Origin: Fomitopsis serialis
Taxonomy: Eukaryota; Basidiomycota; Agaricomycetes; Polyporales; Fomitopsidaceae
NCBI RefSeq assembly: GCF_022376445.1
Contig: NW_025955359.1
Span: 1-35,542 of the forward strand
Reading direction: 5' to 3'
Length of the DNA stretch: 35,542 bases
In this document: positions 9,859 to 21,200 of the stretch, piece by piece
How the letters are laid out: the number at the start of each line of letters is the position of its first letter
How positions within the stretch are numbered: position 1 is the stretch's first letter
Notes under the pieces: model-generated
What the model was told of the DNA's origin: nothing
The model's database searches: none
What the model saw: the letters and a program-made list of their open reading frames with translations, nothing else
Program-made: the position numbers and the translations under genes

Positions 9859-12196
9859 ATGGATTCCAAGCCGGTGTTTTTGCTATCCTTTGTGATAGCT
9901 ATTGCTGCTTATGTGCAGTGGAAACTTATCAAACTTCTCCTGGGGCCTTACGTCTCCAGCCTGCGGTACTTACCCGGCCCGACATCTCGTAGCTGGCTCC
10001 TGGGCAACTTGCAACAAGTCCATGAGTCTTCAGATTGGATGCAACGATTTGGGGATACATTCAAATTCAAGGGACTGTTAAATGTATGCTCTATCATTTC
10101 TGCAAATGCCGACTCGTCATTGACCTCGATGTACAGTCGGATGTACTTTTCACGATCGACTTGAGAGCCCTCCATCACATACTAAACAACATCACTGCTT
10201 ACTCTAAGCCAGAGGTGTATCGACTGAACGTCTCAGCGTTCGTTGGAGAAGGTAAGTCCTTGCCAACATGCATTTGTTGCCTCCTCATGCCATGACATCG
10301 ACAGGTTTGCTACTGGCTGAAGGTATATCTCCTTAATTGACCAAGTGTGATCTGTCTCACCTACTGCTTCAGGCGAGCAGCATGGACAACAGGTCAGTGC
10401 ACCAGCTTCTGGCAGGTGAAGAAGAAGATGACTAATTAGCCGCCATAGCGAAGAGTTATGGTAACATCGCATTGTCTGTGTACGATGCAGTGTTTTAACG
10501 GCCACAACACAGAACCCTGCGTTTGGCCCTGCCCAAATCAGAGACCTGACGGGAATTTTCGTACAGAAATCAATCGAGGTAAACACGATGACGACTCTTC
10601 GCAATCTATCGTTCGCTCAGATGACGCACTGGCATGCAGCTCACACAATTTTGGCAATTGCATATCGGCAAACATGGAGAAACCGCACGAATCGACGTAT
10701 TGGACGGATTATCTAAGATGACCTTGGATGTCATAGGGCTTGCCGGTGAGTCTGCATCAAATGAAGCCTCACCGCCTTGATGATTATGCACGTTGTGAAC
10801 GTCATATTCCAGGATTTGGCTATCATTTCAACTCCTTGAGCCCCGACGGCAAAGAAACCGAACTGAACGAAGCCTTCAACACAATATTCGGATCCGGGGC
10901 TAACGACGCTTCTCTGTTCAAGCTTTTCAGACTGCTGTTTCCCCTGGTACAGCATTTAGTGAGTGAACTGGCTCGACACCTTTTTTTCCGTCAACCTAAC
11001 ACGTTTAGCCGGTACCTGGAGCGAGGGAAGTCAACAAGGCACGCAGAATCATGCGCAGAATCGGCATGCATCTCGTTCGTGAACGGAAGGATAACATTTT
11101 AAGTAGCGCTGTTGTCAATAAGCGCGGCGGACTTGATCAGCGTGACCTCCTCACCCTCCTCACCAAGGCCAACACGGACGCGAGCGTTCCGGAGAATCAA
11201 AGCCTATCTGACGAGGCCATCATAGCGCGTGAGTCGACGACGTATATCTGGGATGTTATGTGCTAATCGAATCCCAGAGATACCTACGTGAGTACTTGAT
11301 TGGTCAACATTCCGTAGCCTAGCAGATGTAACACGGGAAGCAGTTTTCTGGTTGCAGGTCATGAGACCACGAGCAACACAACGGCATGGGCCCTTTACGC
11401 ACTCAGCATAGAGTGCGACATGCAGACGAAGCTGCGTGAAGAGTGTCTCGCTCTATCTACCGACAATCCGTCTATGGATGACCTCAACAAGCTTCCGTAC
11501 CTCGAAGCCGTCGTTCGCGAAACACTCCGTCTCCATCCTCCTCTCAATTACGTCTTGAGGGAGGCGACGAAGGATGATATCATACCGCTCAGTAAACCTT
11601 ACATCGATGTACATGGGAAGATTCACGACCATGTGAAGTACGTGACTTCTGCACCTATAGATAGGCGTCGTCTGTACTAACGTCGGCCTACTAGGATTGA
11701 TAAGGGGACCATGATACAGATCCCCATACTGGCCGTGAATCGCTCGAAGGCCATATGGGGAGAGGATGCACTAGAATTCAGGTACGTGTCGCTGTTCGGG
11801 ATTATTTGCAACATCGTGGTTAACGGTGTCACTTCGCTACTAGGCCAGAGCGTTGGGACAATGTGCCTGAGGCGGCTCAGAAAGTCCCCGGAACGTGGGG
11901 GAACACGATGACCTTCCTCGGGGGCCCACGAGCCTGCATAGGCTATCGGTTCTCTCTCGTTGAGTGAGTTTGTTGTTCCGTCGAGAGGAGCCTGCGTCTG
12001 ATCATCTGCGGCATAACTTACGTTTAGGATGAAAGCGCTGATCTTCACGCTCATCCGGGCGTTCGAATTCGAGCTGGCCGTTCCCTACGAAGACGTGGTG
12101 AGGCAGAACGCAGCCGTCCAGCGGCCAATCCTTCGCAACGCGATGGACAAGGGTAGCCAGCTACCGATGCTTGTGAGACCTTACCAGAAGACGTAG
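9859..12196 (+). CDS. Cytochrome P450 monooxygenase (PKS-adjacent tailoring candidate)
   Basis: Microsomal class II P450, 535 aa in 14 exons: 9859-10083, 10137-10251, 10305-10322, 10373-10392, 10449-10460, 10513-10578, 10640-10745, 10813-10958, 11009-11228, 11278-11287, 11344-11637, 11695-11781, 11844-11963, 12028-12196. An N-terminal membrane anchor (residues about 5-30) is followed by [14 protein letters not shown]. The C-helix region is GEQHGQQRRVMNPAFG, the I-helix oxygen-binding motif AGHETTS, the K-helix VRETLR (ExxR), then FRPERW and the heme loop [10 protein letters not shown] with the Cys ligand. Every junction keeps phase and all hallmark residues are present, so the enzyme should be active. 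It resembles the large basidiomycete P450 group that conserves the EGEQH..QRR..NPAF block, but I do not assign a CYP family number. It is co-oriented with the PKS about 3 kb downstream, suggesting oxidation of an orsellinate-type product. Confidence 0.93.
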
Positions 12197-13133
12197 TGGT
12201 CCAAGCTGAGCCAGGCTGACCCGGAGCTGGGGACTTCTTGCTACAGCCTCGTACTTTACTACTCCGAGTGCACGCTATTCGGATTAACACCGCCTTTTGA
12301 AAGTGTGCCCGGGAGGATCTCTTCAAGTAGAAACTAACTTCCGCTCTTCGCCTCTTCGTGCTCCTCGCTTGTTTGTAATCCCTTTTATTGTAAGTTGAGG
12401 GCGAAGCCTAGTATGGAGACTCAAACCATGCACATGTACTATACTACTTAGGTTCGAGGCGAAGGTGTCTAGCTAATCATTGCTTCCTGCTCCTAGTCAA
12501 CGTATTCGATATCGAAGTTCTTGGGTCCCGCACTTCTCAGCACGTCATTGCCGGATATCAACTGCCGCGTACCATCATCATATATGTATGTGCATACGTA
12601 CGTCTCGAATGCCGCAAGCTCCGCTGGCATGAGTCTCAGCGACGCCTCGTAGATGCTTCAAGTTGTGCTTTGTGGCAATCATCAGTCTCATTCCCCTGTA
12701 AACTCTATGGGGCCATAGCTCGGATGCACTTCAATGATGCTCGCGCTATATTGTCGGTAAGCACGTCTCTCGCGATTGAAATTCGGGTGACGGTATGTAG
12801 TAAACATAATGCATGAGAGCGAGGAAATGGGCTTCCGGTGTATGAGCCGGACAGTGCAAACAACGTACGTGATATGAATTAGTGGCTCGCATGGGGGCCG
12901 CGGAACACGCAGACTCTCTATTACATGCTAACAATATTGTCCCAGGTAGCGCATGAGCGGGTGCTTCCCGTCTTTGCATTCAGGACCTTCTCAGCTTCAC
13001 CGTCTGCGCGGCCGCACTGACGGATGTAGGCTACAGAAAATCAGAGTCCGGCGGCGCGAGCAACTTTTGCCTTAAGACTCGATGCGCATATTGAAGCTGC
13101 CGCTCCCATTTCTCGATAAGCCGTCCTCCCCAG
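12197..13133. other. Intergenic region between P450 and PKS relic
   Basis: No open frame here has family resemblance. The last ~100 bp before 13,134 could be a heavily decayed continuation of the missing ketosynthase C terminus: one frame gives LRLDAHIEAAAPISR and then a stop. The similarity is too weak to claim. Confidence 0.4.
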
Positions 13134-14478
13134 ATGCCAGACCGTGGATCCGCACCCACAGTGATCATCGAGACCACTCCGACCGCGCACCGCGATGTTC
13201 TCGAGGAATCAACCACGCAGCTCCCGCCCAAAGCGGTGCACGCTGAGCCTGTTGCTGTCGTCCTGGGACTATCTGGCGACAGCGCTGAAGCCGTGGAGGA
13301 ACTACGCGAGCACCACATTCGCGCTTTGACCGACGGCACCCGGACGTCCCTCGTCGACCTTGCGTATTCGTCCACTGCGGCGTACGGTGGAGCCACGCCG
13401 GCGAAGTACCGCTTGGCGGTGTCCGGCAGGTCGAGGGAGGAGCTCGCGGAGAAGCTGCGCGCGGCGTCGGTCGTGCCAGGCGTCGGCGAGAGCCCGCGGA
13501 AGGTCGCGTTCCTCTTCTCTGGGCAGGGCCGCGGCGCTGTACAGAGCGGTGCCTACCTTCCGACAGGCGATTGATGAACGCCAGGAGAAGCTCGTCTCTT
13601 GGGGGTTCGAAGAGATGCTGCCTTTCATTCAAGGCGTGTCGCAGGATGACGAGAGCGGACGGACGTTGGAGGCGGAGCACACTGCGCTCTTCTCGCTGGA
13701 GTACGCTCTCGCGCGTATGTGGACGGTGTGGGGCGTCGTGCCTGATGCAGTCTTGGGCCACAGGTGGGCATGCACAGGATCGTGGCATGTCATTTGGCCT
13801 GATCTTGAACAAGTCTAGGGGAGTATGTTGCGCTCGTCTGCTCGGGCGTCATCAGGTTGGACGACGGCCTCCGATTGATCTGGCAGAGAGCCAAGCTTAC
13901 GAGGGAGCGATGTATGCGAGGGTCGTCAGGGATGCTCGTTTTCATGGCCGAACCTAGCGTGATTGAGGATATGATACGCGATGATCCGTACTATGATAAG
14001 TTGTCCATCGCATGCCACAACAGGTGAGCTCGTCGCGGAGTGTAAGGGTACGTTGTGACTGACCGACGACATGCTGAAGCTGGGCGAGACCATAACGCTC
14101 TCCTCACCCACCGTGCCCGTCGCCGCTGCCGTACATGGCGTCGTCGTGGAGGCGGGCGACCAGTCGATCTTCAAGTCCGACTATTTCGCGCACCACGCCC
14201 GGCGCCCTGTGCTCTTCCAGGAGTGCATCTACGCGATAGCCGCGCGGGACGCTGAGCTGGCCTCTGAGGGTGTTTGGCTGGAGGTAGGCCCGCACACTAC
14301 GATCCTGCCACTGCTCCGGATGCATCGGGCCGTGGGGGAGGAGTGTGTGCAGGTCGGCAGCATGCGCAGAGGGGAGGTGGACGAGGAAGTTCTGTGCCAG
14401 ACGCTCGCACGGCTGTACTGTGCGGGTGCGCCGGCGAATTGGCGCATTATTTTCCAGGAGTTGGCTGTTCGGAAATGA
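13134..14478 (+). pseudogene. Degenerate PKS fragment: KS-AT linker plus acyltransferase domain
   Basis: Homologous to the KS-AT linker and malonyl-CoA acyltransferase domain of the intact PKS downstream, but clearly diverged. Segments: linker and AT start (VAVVLGLSGDSAEAVEEL; VAFLFSGQG) at 13,134-13,763; SLGEYVALVCSGVI to IACHNR at 13,814-14,023; and LGETITLSSPTVPV to NWRIIFQELAV ending at TGA 14,476. The introns 13,764-13,813 and the one starting at 14,024 lie at the same protein positions as introns 4 and 5 of the intact PKS. Damage: a net loss of about 20 nt after FSGQG removes the GQY..MG segment and shifts frame. About 50 residues before LGET are missing, including the region matching YAYHTP with the catalytic His. 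No KS, PT, ACP or TE is present. The nucleophile motif GHSLGEY survives across the splice site. Confidence 0.88.
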
Positions 14479-15286
14479 TACCGTATTGGAACGTTCCTCC
14501 GTGTGTAGCGGCTCGTAGGAATAGTACTTGCCAAAGGCTCGATGACGACGTGGACGCTTCCAAAGTCGGCTCATGCACGTGATCAAATTTGGCAGCGGAT
14601 GGTCGTCAGATCTATGCCCGATCTACGATCGAGCGTTCTTCCTGACAGGCACTGGACCAACACCGAACTGACGGCCCCGGGCGTCGAAAGCCACCAGCTG
14701 AACGTTAGATACGCGGCCCGCAAACAGCTCTACGCCCCTCACCCTTTTGCTGCAGTACACCCCCGTCCTCCTCACGACTCGGATGTCTCATTCTGCAACG
14801 TCGGGGCCGCACTGGCAGGCATTGCCAAGAGTCGGATTCAACACGGCGGCCGGCACGCACTGAGCGACGTGGCGAGAAATCCGACTATGGTATCGCGGAC
14901 TTCGTGTGACGTCGATGAATCCTACAGTTTTCTCTGTAGTGCAGGTGTCCCACAGAGCACCGTGAAGAAGATTCTTGGCGCAGTATCGGGCCGTGCACAA
15001 TGCGGTTGGTGTCGCTGGTCTTCCACCAGGAATGGGTAAGCGGGCCATCCATAGTCTCTTGCCGACCTCCCGGATTCCTGCAGACAGTTCTACTTCTTTG
15101 CATGTCCTCATCGCAAACATATATTGGCAGCCGCTCGCCGTTGCTACTCTCGGCGAGACAACGAGCGACCACCTGCCAAACGTTGCCCACCGCTGGCTCT
15201 ACGTGTACAGCGGACAACTGTGAGTGATGTGCGCCCTCCGGAAAACACTCAATGCTTGACAGAATGAGCACTCCACAGAGGTATCT
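14479..15286. other. Region between PKS relic and intact PKS
   Basis: About 800 bp with only weak open frames (for example 14,542-15,039). I looked for PT, ACP or TE remnants of the relic PKS and found none convincing. The right part is presumably the promoter and 5' UTR of the intact PKS. No TATA box is obvious. Confidence 0.4.
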
Positions 15287-18200
15287 ATGTCAAGGTCGGC
15301 CCCGCATCCAGTTGATGAACCGCTCGCGAGCGGGGATACATATGTCTTGGGCGGGCAAGGCACGACGGCGACCTTTTCTGCTCAGAGCGTGGCAACAGCT
15401 CTGCGGGATGCGGAGCGACCTCTCGGGGAAATTCTCCTTTCAGCTTGTCATGTCGCCTTCCTCGACCAGCTCGATTCGCTCTCTCCGTACGAGCTGACGC
15501 AGTGCAGATTGGATCCCGCGCGGTTGCAGAGTGCTTCCACTTTGCTCAGCGTTCCCAAGGACTTGCAAACGCACCCCGTTCTCGCCAATATCCATTTGTA
15601 TCTGACCCAGCTGCTGCGTTTCGTCGCCAACACCTCCAACTTTGCTTATCGTTCAACCAATCCTCATTCGACCGTTCTCGGTTTCTCCACAGGTCAACTC
15701 GCCGCCTCAGTAATTGCCGCTTCTACCAGTGCCCCTACTTTCCTTCTTCATGCTGTCGAAGTGCTCCGTTTCGCCTTCTGGCTGGGATACAACGTGTATC
15801 ATTTCTCTACCGACGGATACTCCCTAGACGAAGATGCGTCTCCTTGGAGCGTGGTTTTGCTTGGCTGCCCCCGAGGCGATGCTGCAGACGCTGTTTCGGC
15901 GTTCAACAACTCTCACGTAAGTGGTACAGCTCTCGATTGTGATCATCTGCTCAACTGCATACAGCCGGACGGTCCTCTCGTCTACCTGACCGCTGTGACG
16001 AACGAGCGATGCGTCACCGTTTCTGGTCGACCAGAAGCCGTCGCCAAATTCGAAGCGACACATAAACCTTCCACCGCATCTGCTTCGCATTTCGCGCCAA
16101 TATACGCCCTATACCACGCGCCCGCCCTTCGCTCAACGAAAGCGCGTGTTCTCGCCGACTTGCAACGACGGAACATCAGGTTTCCGACCTACGAGGATCT
16201 CAGGCGAGGCCTGCGTTCGTCCATTGACGGCAGCGTCATCGATTCGCAGCACCACCGCCCGGACTCGACGCTCGTAGAGGACATCCTCGACATGCTCCTC
16301 CTGCACCCCGTCAACTTCGACAAGGTTGTGGATAGTCTACGTACTGATCTGGCTGGCGACGACGTTCGTTCGGTCCGATTGGTCAACCTCGGGCCAGGCA
16401 CGGGTCTCTGGCGGAGTACGATGCGTACGCTGGAGGGCCGCAATTTGTCGGTCGACGGTGTTGATTGGTCGTCTGCCTCCGTATCCGAGGCAGCATCTGT
16501 CCCGATGTATCTTACCAGCCCCGAGAGGCAGCCTCAGAAGGAGCCCATCGCTATTGTCGGAATGGCGGTCAACCTCCCTGGCGCTCCGAATGTTGCTGAG
16601 CTGTGGAGGGTACTCGAGGAAGGGATCAACACTGTCAGCGAGGTACGCATATATCCACACACCTACGAGTGTGAACCGCTCTGATATGATTGGTGCAGAT
16701 ACCTGCGGACCGCTTCGACGTCGCCGACTACATGCACGACTCGGATGGATCTGGGCGAACCATGCAGTCCGCCCACGGGAACTTCCTGGAAGACGCCGAC
16801 GTCTTCGACAACGCGTTTTTTCGCGTGAGTCCTCGCGAGGCCCGCAGCATGGACCCTCAGCAGCGCGTTTTGCTGCACGTCGCGTACCATGCGCTCGAGG
16901 ACGCAGGGTACGTCCCGAATGCCACCCCGTGTTTCGACCCCGAGACGTTTGCGGTACACGTCGGCGTCGCTACGAATGACTACGTGCACAATCTGAGGGA
17001 CGACATGGACGTCTACTACAGTACTGGTATGTGGACACATGCGCATATATACATGGATGTGCCGCTGAGAACGGGTGTGTAGGCACGCTGCAGGCGTTTC
17101 TGAGCGGCAAGATCTCGTATGCTTTTGGGTTTGGTGGCCCTTCCATGGTCGTCGACACAGCCTGTTCTTCCGCCGTCGTTGCCATATACCAGGCCTGCCG
17201 TTCCCTGCAAGCAGGTGACTGCAATGCCGCTCTTGCTGGTGGCGTCAACATCATCACCAGCCCCGACGTGAGTGCATTCGTACTTCATCGTGTCCTCTCG
17301 GCAACTCATCGTTGACAACTACACAGATGCACATTGGCCTCGATCGCGCCCACTTCCTCAGCCCCACAGGCCAGTGCCGTCCCTGGGACGCCTCCGCAGA
17401 CGGCTACTGCCGCGCGGAGGGCTGCGGCATGTTCGTCCTCAAGCGGCTCTCGGACGCGCTCGCCGAGCACGACCGCGTCCTCGGCGTCATCCGCGCCGTC
17501 GAGGTCAACCAGTCCGGGACCGCCGACTCGATCACGCACCCGCACGTCGCGACGCAGGCGCGGCTCTTCCGGAAGGTCCTGCAGTCCGCGGGCGTGCGCC
17601 CGGCGGATGTGAGCGTGGTGGAGGCGCACGGGACGGGGACGCAGGCGGGGGACCCTGCGGAGGTCGAGGCTCTGCGCGAGGTGTTTGGGGGAGACGGGGA
17701 GAGGGAGGGGGTGCTGCATGTCACGTCGGTGAAGGCGAACATTGGGCATGCGGAGGCGGCCTCGGGGGCGGCGAGCCTCGCGAAGCTTGTGTTGATGATG
17801 CGCCATGGGACGATTCCGCAGACGATCTCGTTGAAGACGCTCAACCCGAGGATCGCCCCATTGGAGAAGGACGGGCTCTGCATCGATACGGAGGCTTGCG
17901 AGTGGAGCCCGCCGACGGAGATCGGCAAGCGCGTAGCGTTGTTGAACAACTTTGGGGCTGCTGGGTCGAATGCGGCGTTGGTACTCGAGGAGCCACCCGT
18001 CTTCCCAGTGTCTGTCCCTGATACAGGGCGCTGTCCAGTCGTCCTTGGTCTGTCCTGCGATAGTCTCGAAGCCCTCGAAAAGCTGCGCCAGCGATATCTC
18101 GAAAAGCTGAGCGATCAACCGCTTGATCATGCGTCACTCGTCGACTTCGCGTATACCGCCACGGCGCGTAGGCGGCTGCACAGATACCGCCTGGCTGTCT

Positions 18201-21200
18201 CTGGCAAGTCGAAGCAAGAGCTTTGTAGCAATCTGCGGACAGCTCCCGTCGTTCAGGTCGGTGAATGCACGAGGAAGGTCATATTCCTGTTCTCTGGGCA
18301 AGGCGGCCAGTATCATGACATGGGCTCGGGGTTGTATGAGGTCGTTCCCAGTTTTCGACGTGCGGTGGATCTGTGCGACGAGAAATTGGTTGCGTGGGGC
18401 TATCAAGGCGTGTTGAATTTGATCAAGGGAGTGCACGCAGGGGAAGATGACGGTCTCGATGCGAGCCAGAGCCTGGAGACGTCACACTGCGCTTTGTTCG
18501 TCCTAGAATACGCGTTGGCGAGCATGTGGCAGTCTTGGGGACTACGGCCTGATGCCGTCGTTGGCCATAGGTATTTGACCCATTGTAAATTGCTGTCTTC
18601 ATTCTGACCAGCCGATACCTTCCACAGCCTTGGAGAATACGCCGCGTTGGTCTGTGCGGAAGTCATCAGCCTTGACGATGCTCTGCGACTCGTCGCTCAA
18701 AGGGCAAGACTGACGAGCGAGCGCTGTCCGCGCGGCACTTCCGGGATGCTTGCTGTCAGAGCAGATCCGAGCCTCGTTGTAGAGATGCTGAAGCAAGACG
18801 CGGCTTACGCAGGGCTCTCAATTGCGTGCCACAACAGGTGAGGTACGCCGGTATACGTAGCCATAACTGGCTCTGATCATAGCCTTTGCTTGGTAGCAAT
18901 GTGGATTGTGTCGTTGGCGGCGTTTCGACGCAATTGGAACATCTCGAGGAAGCCTGTCGACGCTCTGGACACTTGTGTCGACGCCTCGATGTGCAATACG
19001 CATATCACACGCCGACCATGGACCCGATCGTAGACGAGCTCCGGTCTCTTGGCCAGAACGTAGAGTTACTAGCTCTGAAGATCCCATTGGCGTCCACAGT
19101 ACTTGGTGCTGTCGTGCCCGTGGGCGACGGTGGCCTATCCATGATCACCACAGACCACTTCGCGAAGCACTGCAGAGAACCGGTACTATTCCGCCAGAGT
19201 ATCCAGGCACTCTTCGATCGCGACGCGGACGCCAGAGAAGCTGCGTGGCTGGAGATCGGTCCTCACCCGACGACGTCTCCTCTGCTTCGTGGAAACGGCG
19301 TGAGCACAGACGGAGTGCTCATGACCACTTTGCGCAAGGGCCAAGTGGACGAAGAATCTGTTTGTGGCGTACTCACGCAAATGTATCGCGCCGGAATCGA
19401 GATCAACTGGTGCAGCGTCTTTGCAGATCTTGCACCGGGTGCGAAGCTCACAGACATACCATCATATCCCTTAGCCAAAACCCGGTTCTGGGTACCCTAC
19501 ACAGAGATTAAAGGCTTGAGATCTTCTGGACATCACCGCAAATCGCCGTCGACCTCCTCGAACAACAGCGTGGTCGGCGGATGTATTCATTGGCCAGCGA
19601 CAAATAGCGACCTACCGGCCGTATTCGACGTTGATATCGCGAGACTATCGCATCTCATAACCGGCCACCAAGTAGTAGGATCTCCACTCTGCCCTGCGTC
19701 TGTCTACCAGGAGCTCGTTCTCGCTGCCAGTCACGCATGGTGCGAGAGGGTGGGACTTCCTCCCTTCGCTTCTTCACTCGTGATGACCGAGATTGCATAT
19801 GAAGCGCCTCTAGTTTACTCTCCTCGCCATCCTGGGACCGTTCGAATCGAAGTCGCCACGAAGGGTGCCGCAGGCGGCTTCGATGCCAGCTTCGTCATCC
19901 GCTCCGGGAGCTCACGCACGCAGGGACCATGGCAAGTACACTGCACTGGGAATGTACGCGCAGAGCTGCGTGATTCCGTCGAAGAGCATCTTTCGGGCTT
20001 CCGGGATAAGATCCAGGGTTGTGTCAAGTCCCTCCAGACTGGTGCTCGGGACACTCGGATGTTGTATGCCTCCACCATCTATGACGAGACGTTCTCGTGT
20101 GTTGTCGACTACTCCGACGCTTTCCGAACCATCAAGGTCATCACGTTACGATGCGACGGCGTCGATGCATATGCACTGGCACAATCACCGGCGTCAGACT
20201 CCGGACAGTACGTCGTCCACCCGGTTTTCATGGACACGCTACTACATGCAGCAGGCTTCCTGCTGAACCTCGAATCTGACGACGACGGCTACATCTTTGT
20301 TTGCAGTCACGTTCAGACCGTCACTGTGCTCCCTGACTGCGTCCGCCCCTCTGCTATGTTCGGAGTGTACTGTCAAGTCGGCTACCTCTCACAGACGATG
20401 GCCATCGCCGATGCTTATGCCATTGACCTGGAAAGAGGCACAGGACAAGTGTTCGCGCATATGGGCAAGATACAGTTTCGGAGACTATCGAGGTCTGGCT
20501 TCAAAGCGATCCTCTCGATGAGCACCCACGACACCTCGAAGCGTCTTACCCCATCCCTCGGTTCCGATAAAATCGACACGCCGGCACCGCTTGTTTCGCC
20601 TAGAGATCGCATTACCAGGCTGGTTGCGGAAATGTGTGGTATCTCCGTCGACCATGTCACCCTTGAATCACGACTCGACCACCTCGGAGTGGACTCCTTG
20701 ATGGGTATCGAATTGACCGGTCGCCTGAATGATGCTTATCCTTCCTTGAGCATGAGCGCGCGCGCACTGGGTGTCCTCGAGCGAGTCAAGGACCTGATCG
20801 ACTTCATCGAGCAACATCTAAGTGGACAGGCGAATGTAGGACATGACTTCGGGCTATCTGGTGACAAGCCGCGAGGACGCGACCCGTTCACGGCCCAGAT
20901 CACCGTGGAATCTGTGCGGGGCGTGCTCTCAGGCATCTTGGACATACCAGCAGAGCGGCTGGCCGACGACGAACATCTGGACCGCCTCGGACTCGATTCA
21001 TTGTCATGCATAGAAGCTCGCCATTCCTTCAGCTCCACATTTTATCTCCAGGTCCCGCAGGATATCTTTACCAGATGTAAAACCGTCAAGGAACTAGCCG
21101 TCGCGCTCGCGAAGCATGCAGCTAGCTCCAGCCCGTCTCCAGATCCCGCTACGAGCTTGCAGGTGCGAACGAACCCAATGTTGTTCCAGGACGGCAAGGA

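Noticed and set aside
12981..13133. Possible ketosynthase C-terminal remnant before the AT relic
   Set aside because: One frame weakly recalls the end of the KS but contains a stop and lacks the NNFG..GSN motif; the resemblance could be chance.
14542..15039. 165-codon open frame between relic and intact PKS
   Set aside because: No motif of PT, ACP, TE or SAT and an odd composition; no splice chain joins it to either PKS.
17272..18021. 249- and 274-codon frames overlapping the KS exon on both strands
   Set aside because: Arg/Pro/Gly-rich shadows of the GC-rich KS coding exon; the KS frame itself carries all catalytic motifs.
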